A stretch of 64,000 nucleotides of DNA from Paragonimus skrjabini miyazakii (taxonomy: Eukaryota > Platyhelminthes > Trematoda > Plagiorchiida > Troglotrematidae). Numbering within the stretch: the stretch's first letter is position 1; each line of letters opens with the position of its first letter. The notes below the pieces were generated by a model that was not told the DNA's origin, made no database searches, and saw only the letters and a list, made by a program, of their open reading frames with translations. Positions 59,301 to 64,000 of the stretch are shown in pieces. Position numbers and translations under genes: made by a program. The stretch spans positions 54,974 through 118,973 of the forward strand of contig JTDE01001305.1 in the NCBI GenBank assembly GCA_014338405.1, given 5' to 3'.

Positions 59301-62203
59301 TCTCCACCGACCACATCAAAGTCTGCGAAACCTACCTTCATCCAGTATAAATCACAGCGTTAGACAAAGCTTACTGGAGTTACGCCATCAAACGAGGCCA
59401 CTTGACTTGTATTACTTCTAACTCGGAACAACATATCAGAGTTTGTCGTAACATGGTCGCACACATCCAAGAATATAAATCAAATGTTTAAACGATCTGG
59501 TCATCAAAATCGTTCCGGTAGAATGAAGGATTATCAGACCTCTCACAATTATCACCAGTTATCCAGTTCTTCCAACCTTCTACAGTACACTCGTTATACG
59601 TTTATCAGATTGTCGATGGATTTATCTCCTACTGGCTAGTCAGTCTGTTCTAGGTTCCTTTCACATCAACATTCTTGCAGTTGCTAACTTTCCTAAATAA
59701 TGTTACTAAATACGTTTTTATCCCTCTTTTTAACCTTCCTTGAAGTGTTCAATGTGGAATCAGATTACATAGATGCTTGCAACATCCTAAAGTTTACAAT
59801 CTTTTTGTCAGTCTCTTGAAAGTGAGTAACAGTGCTGTCGAAATGATGACACGCAGAGCTACCATAACTGGACGAATAAGGACCTAACCCTAGTTAAGCG
59901 GTTTGTCGGGTAATTACAAGAACATCACTGTGAAGACAGATTGAAAGTATCCTCCTGTAGCTTGAAATCACAGCTTAGACAGACCTATGTAAGAGAGTGA
60001 GTGTAACAATTCAAGACTGATCACTGATCACCTTATAAGCATTAAAAGATAATCGAAAGAGAAAACAAGCTGGACAAATTAATTTTTCACTAGCCGAAAA
60101 CAAATTCTGCAGTCATATTACTAGGAAGTGTTTTGTATGTGGGTTAGGCGAAAAGAAAGAAATCATCTTTTGTGTTGAAATGAGACTGTCGTTGAACAGA
60201 GAACCGCTTTCTGCAGATGGCGATGACCAACAAATCTGTTTCACCATAATGTTTTGTCTAAACACCTTCTAAAATCAATTCTGCATGCAAAAGCAAATAC
60301 AGTAACACTCTGTTGGTTTGTTGTTTGTTCGCTGAACCACAACTATATGAATCTAGTGAAAATCTTAATACCTGAAAGGGCTACCTGAGTTTGTAAATAA
60401 AAGCGGTATTACCCTGCTTAGCAACAATGAGTTTCACGGTAGATATTCTACAAACTGAAGAACTTAGATTGAGAACTTGTCACCAATAAACCTACCCACC
60501 AAAAATATTCAGCCGACGTTAGTTCTAACAGGTACACCGAACTTTGAGAGGAAGTTGTTGATAATCAATTAACCACTGAAATTTCTTTAAAAGACTTGTA
60601 GTTAACCAAAATTAAGATTTCTTTTCCAAATGACATACATTCTTATTTCTATGCGACAAAGGTATATCCACCTCAGTGTTACTTACTTCGAGTAATGCAA
60701 CTTGCTATGAGTTGATTAAATTTAGTTAGAGTTGAGATGGGACGTGTGCAATTGGCTTCGCATCAGCCTAAGAGTTGAATGGTGAAAATTTTGGAGAAAT
60801 TCAGGAGAGTACAACTGAAGGTGCCTCAAAGTTTGCGTGGCATAATTTACAGCAACCGCCGATCGTTCATTTCACTTATCTAGCTAAGCTATTTTATTTA
60901 GGTGTCAATGCAAAATTTTGCACTTTCGAAACGAAAATATTATCTGACCTTATTTTGAACTACTCACGAGTAGTAAAAACGATTTACAAATTGAATCCTG
61001 TTCTGTTCGCATTGCGTCAGTGACACTCAGCCTCACTGTTTTGCTCAAAACACATGGTCATGCGTAGGCAAATCGCATTTAGTTCACAGAGCCTGTGTTG
61101 GAAAATTAGTGCGCACTACATATTGTGAGTGGAGGTAGTGTTCATTTCTCCAGGTGCCGTTTATGAAAAAAACTGGTGCTGATTTGGAAGTCGGAGACGG
61201 AATGGCACAGCGAGAGGTCCATTCTAAGAGCTACTCATCAGTGATCTTTGTAAGTAATTTCAGCAGGAACGATGAAGAAACCCAGGGTTAAGGCACCCGT
61301 GTAACTCGAGGTCAGTTAAAAAAAATAACAATGTTTGTTTCCAGTTTACTGTGGAACCAACAGTGATATTCAACGCATAAACGGAACGGACCAGAAAAAA
61401 CTTAGAGAATCTAAAGGAATATAGCTCTTGAAACAGCATATTGGTTTCAGGGAGACCAACTCCGATCGGTTCAAACAAAAAATCCTGACAATAACCCAAA
61501 CATTTTTTGCAAAATAAACAGCTAATAAAGATGTTGTTAAAAAAACATAATCCACTGTATGCAAAGCGTTGCACATTCGAGTAGAATATCACTGAGTTTG
61601 AATAAACACATCTAGTACCAAGCCGATAGACAAACATAAGTGCCAGGCATTTTTTGCATGAAAATATTGACCATCGCCTGGATCCTTAAACAAATGAGGT
61701 GTTATAGCATTGCTACATCTTCCTCCTTCTCCTAGAAAGGCAGTGATTGGTTACCTTCGAGACTGTGACCGAATCCAAGCAGCACAGCTACATTATCCAG
61801 AGAGGCTGTAGTAGGCCTCTGGTGAAGTAATAGTGCCATATGCAAGGACATCACAGTTAAGTTTTATATGCAGTGAACAAACAAACTGCGAAGTTTCTGC
61901 AATAAATGAAATCCCGAAGGCATTAATATTAGTTGTGAAAATGTTATTTCAACATTTTGTTTTTCATTTCAGTAGGTATTTTGTGTGATTTGCTAAGAAA
62001 TGTCGACGAGAAGGGATAAAATTATCAGCGTTTTCTCTCACTCTGTAGCACCTTTTGTCCTGGCCTCTAGAATCAGTGGGGATCGGGGCGGGTTGGCGAT
62101 GAACCATGACACCTGCAGCGACTGTAACGCAAATTTATTTTTACGGTCGCGCTCAACAGTAATTTGGTAATTTGGTAATTTTGATCTTCTGCCTACTTTT
62201 GTC

Positions 62204-62390
62204 TCGGTCAAGCTGTAAGGTTATAAATTCCGTCCCAGAACAAAATCACAACTCACCTCGCGCATTGATGGGTTGTCATTTTTTTTCTGTACACTCTTCT
62301 CCAAGGTGAGTAATACTGCACGTGATGAACGCGCTGAATTTTTGTACTCATTACCGCACGTGCTTTTCAATGGTGAGACTGTTCCAACAC
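62204..62390 (+). repeat. Diverged direct repeat, copy 1
   Basis: TCAAGCTGTAAGG ... ATTCCGTCCCAGAACAAAAT, then GAACGCGCTGAATTTTTGTA and GACTGTTCCAA, match copy 2 in the same order and orientation about 1.15 kb downstream. Confidence 0.5.
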
Positions 62391-63346
62391 ACACACAACT
62401 CACTGGAGACCCAAGGGGGTCTTGCTCAAACCTGTGGAATGCACGATGTGGAATTCGGCGATCCGTATTTCGCAATCTCTCAACTAAAATGGCGGGCGTG
62501 TACAAAGCAGTTACCCTTCTATTTGCCAAGCTGACAAACTGTATTGTTCATGCGCCCCACTGTAACTGTTAGGCTACAATAAGAAACAAGGTTTTCAGTA
62601 ATGCATTAGAGCCATTTATTTGTGAGAACAAGTAGAGATACGGGATGGTTGTTTTTACCACGTTTTGGTGACATGTGCAACGGAGCTTGTCGATGCTAAT
62701 CGCGATCATTCAAGTTTAGTATTGTTGCGGTTCCATTTTCAGTGTTTCACTAAATGCAATCAATCACCGTCTCGTCCCAATTTTCATTAATATCCAACCA
62801 AACTACGCAATGACTCTTGAGCAGTTCCACGTTCATTGAAAGGCGTTATAATTGATCTTAGTCAATTATAGGTCTACAGGCTTACAATGATCATGTACCG
62901 TCCAGACAGTCTAATAGACAATCTAGAATGTTATCTTGTATATTATAATCCGTGGTATTCGGACATAGTTCAATCTTATGGTGTTATGTGATTTCCTAAC
63001 AACCGAGATATCTTGTAACCAACTGCCTTTGTGCACACGCAACTAAGTAACACTAAATGTATCCTTTATTTGAGGAGTCTCGTACGGGGTTTCTGAAAAG
63101 AGGGTAATTTGTGAATTGGTAAATCAATTCAAACCCACCCAAATAACACACATCCTCATGTCTAAACGCATTCAAATCACAAAAATCTTATCGTCCGCAA
63201 TCCATGTTAGCAAAACTCCACAATTACTCAGGCAAACAAAAAAGATCACAGAATAGGTTGAACTTTAGCGACTATAGTGGACAATATTTTTCATAGTCGG
63301 GCTTCATTGAACACTTTTAATGAATTTGCTTTTCTGTTTAATTTGG

Positions 63347-63560
63347 GCGTGGTCAGGTTGTTAAGTTGTAACTTCCGTCTCGGTACCAAAAACACAAACT
63401 ACCCTGTGCCTCATCAGCTTGGTGTATTTCCTTGTACCCCTTATTTGCCGTAATTGATAATATAACATGGAATCAACGCGCTGATTTCTTGTTTCCGTTG
63501 TCGTACTTGTTTAGAAAGAGACAGACTGAATGTCATTCTGTTGGACTGTTCCAAAATACT
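63347..63560 (+). repeat. Diverged direct repeat, copy 2
   Basis: TTAAGTTGTAACTTCCGTCT ... ACCAAAAACACAAACTACC, then CAACGCGCTGATTTCTTGTT and GGACTGTTCCAAAATAC. The family is unrecognised. Confidence 0.5.
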
Positions 63561-64000
63561 CGATATTTTGTATAGGTAATGATTCTGAAATTACTCAGAA
63601 GCTACCTGTTGAATGATTTATTCCCAGAATCTCTTTTTAGGTGACGTACGCGTTATTGGGCAAACACTCACCCGGATGTAGAAACACTCTTGGTTTGTCA
63701 CGTATCCCAATTATCTTGCTATTTATTTTGACTGCTGACAATAGTAGCATAATTTGATTGCAGGTTGTAGCGACCCTATTCATTATTGTCAACTATGTTA
63801 GAGCTACGAGTGCCATTTGTACTCTTTTTGTTTCCTAATTTTGTATGTACTTAAACATGCGTTTGAACGAGTAAAGAGATCGACAAGTCCCCCGCGCACT
63901 CGAACGTACGAACCCGCTGCGTGCACGCTTGTTGCTCCGCTCTGTTATCGCTTCGTATTTGTATCCGCTATTCTCGCGTTGATCTCGCAAGTCAACAATA

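Larger units (their letters stand above)
56371..64000. other. No gene recognised
   Basis: Long AT-rich stretch. Frames of 99-125 codons (61260-61637 minus; 62221-62572 on both strands) have no recognisable domains. A diverged pair of direct repeats lies at about 62204-62390 and 63347-63560. The last 120 bases (63880-64000) are rich in CG dinucleotides and may belong to a promoter or 5' exon beyond the window. Confidence 0.4.

Noticed and set aside
62221..62572. Open frames on both strands (99-102 codons)
   Set aside because: The frames mirror each other on opposite strands and overlap a diverged repeat; there is no domain or splice evidence.

Overview
The window looks like draft assembly from a eukaryote with a repeat-rich, AT-leaning, intron-containing genome. 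It has one 112-base run of N, spliced exons with GT/AG borders, microsatellites and many short retroposons. A parasitic flatworm, most likely a trematode, is the best guess. This is inference: the only recognisable host gene is a spalt/Sall-type zinc-finger gene, and the dominant repeat is a tRNA-derived SINE carrying a hammerhead ribozyme, an arrangement known from schistosomes (the Sm-alpha SINE). No species is assigned.

Layout. 1-3943: no gene recognised. 3944-4824: two ribozyme-SINE copies. 5049-9232: 3' part of the spalt-like gene on the + strand (exons 5049-6212, 7315-about 7499 and 8552-9232; the middle exon is broken by N at 7371-7482; a decayed SINE sits in the first intron). From 9233 to the end I find no convincing host exon. 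The rest is non-coding DNA with SINE copies at about 10.7, 11.3, 14.5, 19.1, 21.4, 23.3, 25.1, 29.7, 30.1, 36.6, 38.4, 40.7, 41.3 and 56.1 kb. A second tRNA-like SINE family lies at 33.8, 38.7 and 43.5 kb. There is also a pair of 442-bp inverted repeats (18.9 and 21.2 kb) and one internally deleted mariner transposon (51993-52749) with a TA target duplication.

Main discovery. The SINE unit is about 430 bp. In order it holds a 5' head, a pol III-type A box and B box, a type I hammerhead ribozyme motif, and a 3' tail. The ribozyme has the CUGACGA core, a 5-bp stem II, GAAA, a self-complementary ACUCGAGU stem III, cleavage triplet GUC and a 6-bp stem I. Ten copies keep the CTGACGAG core and about five have every conserved element. 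Some loci keep the tail of one unit joined to the head of the next. At least five loci are inverted composites in which an upstream unit's tail is flipped in front of the next unit's head. Two of these composites have exact target-site duplications. This is best explained by reverse transcription, with twin priming, of RNA longer than one unit (multimeric or circular), as in retrozymes. Whether this family has been described cannot be decided without a database search.

The elements appear to be non-autonomous. No reverse transcriptase that could move them was seen, and the mariner has lost most of its catalytic domain.
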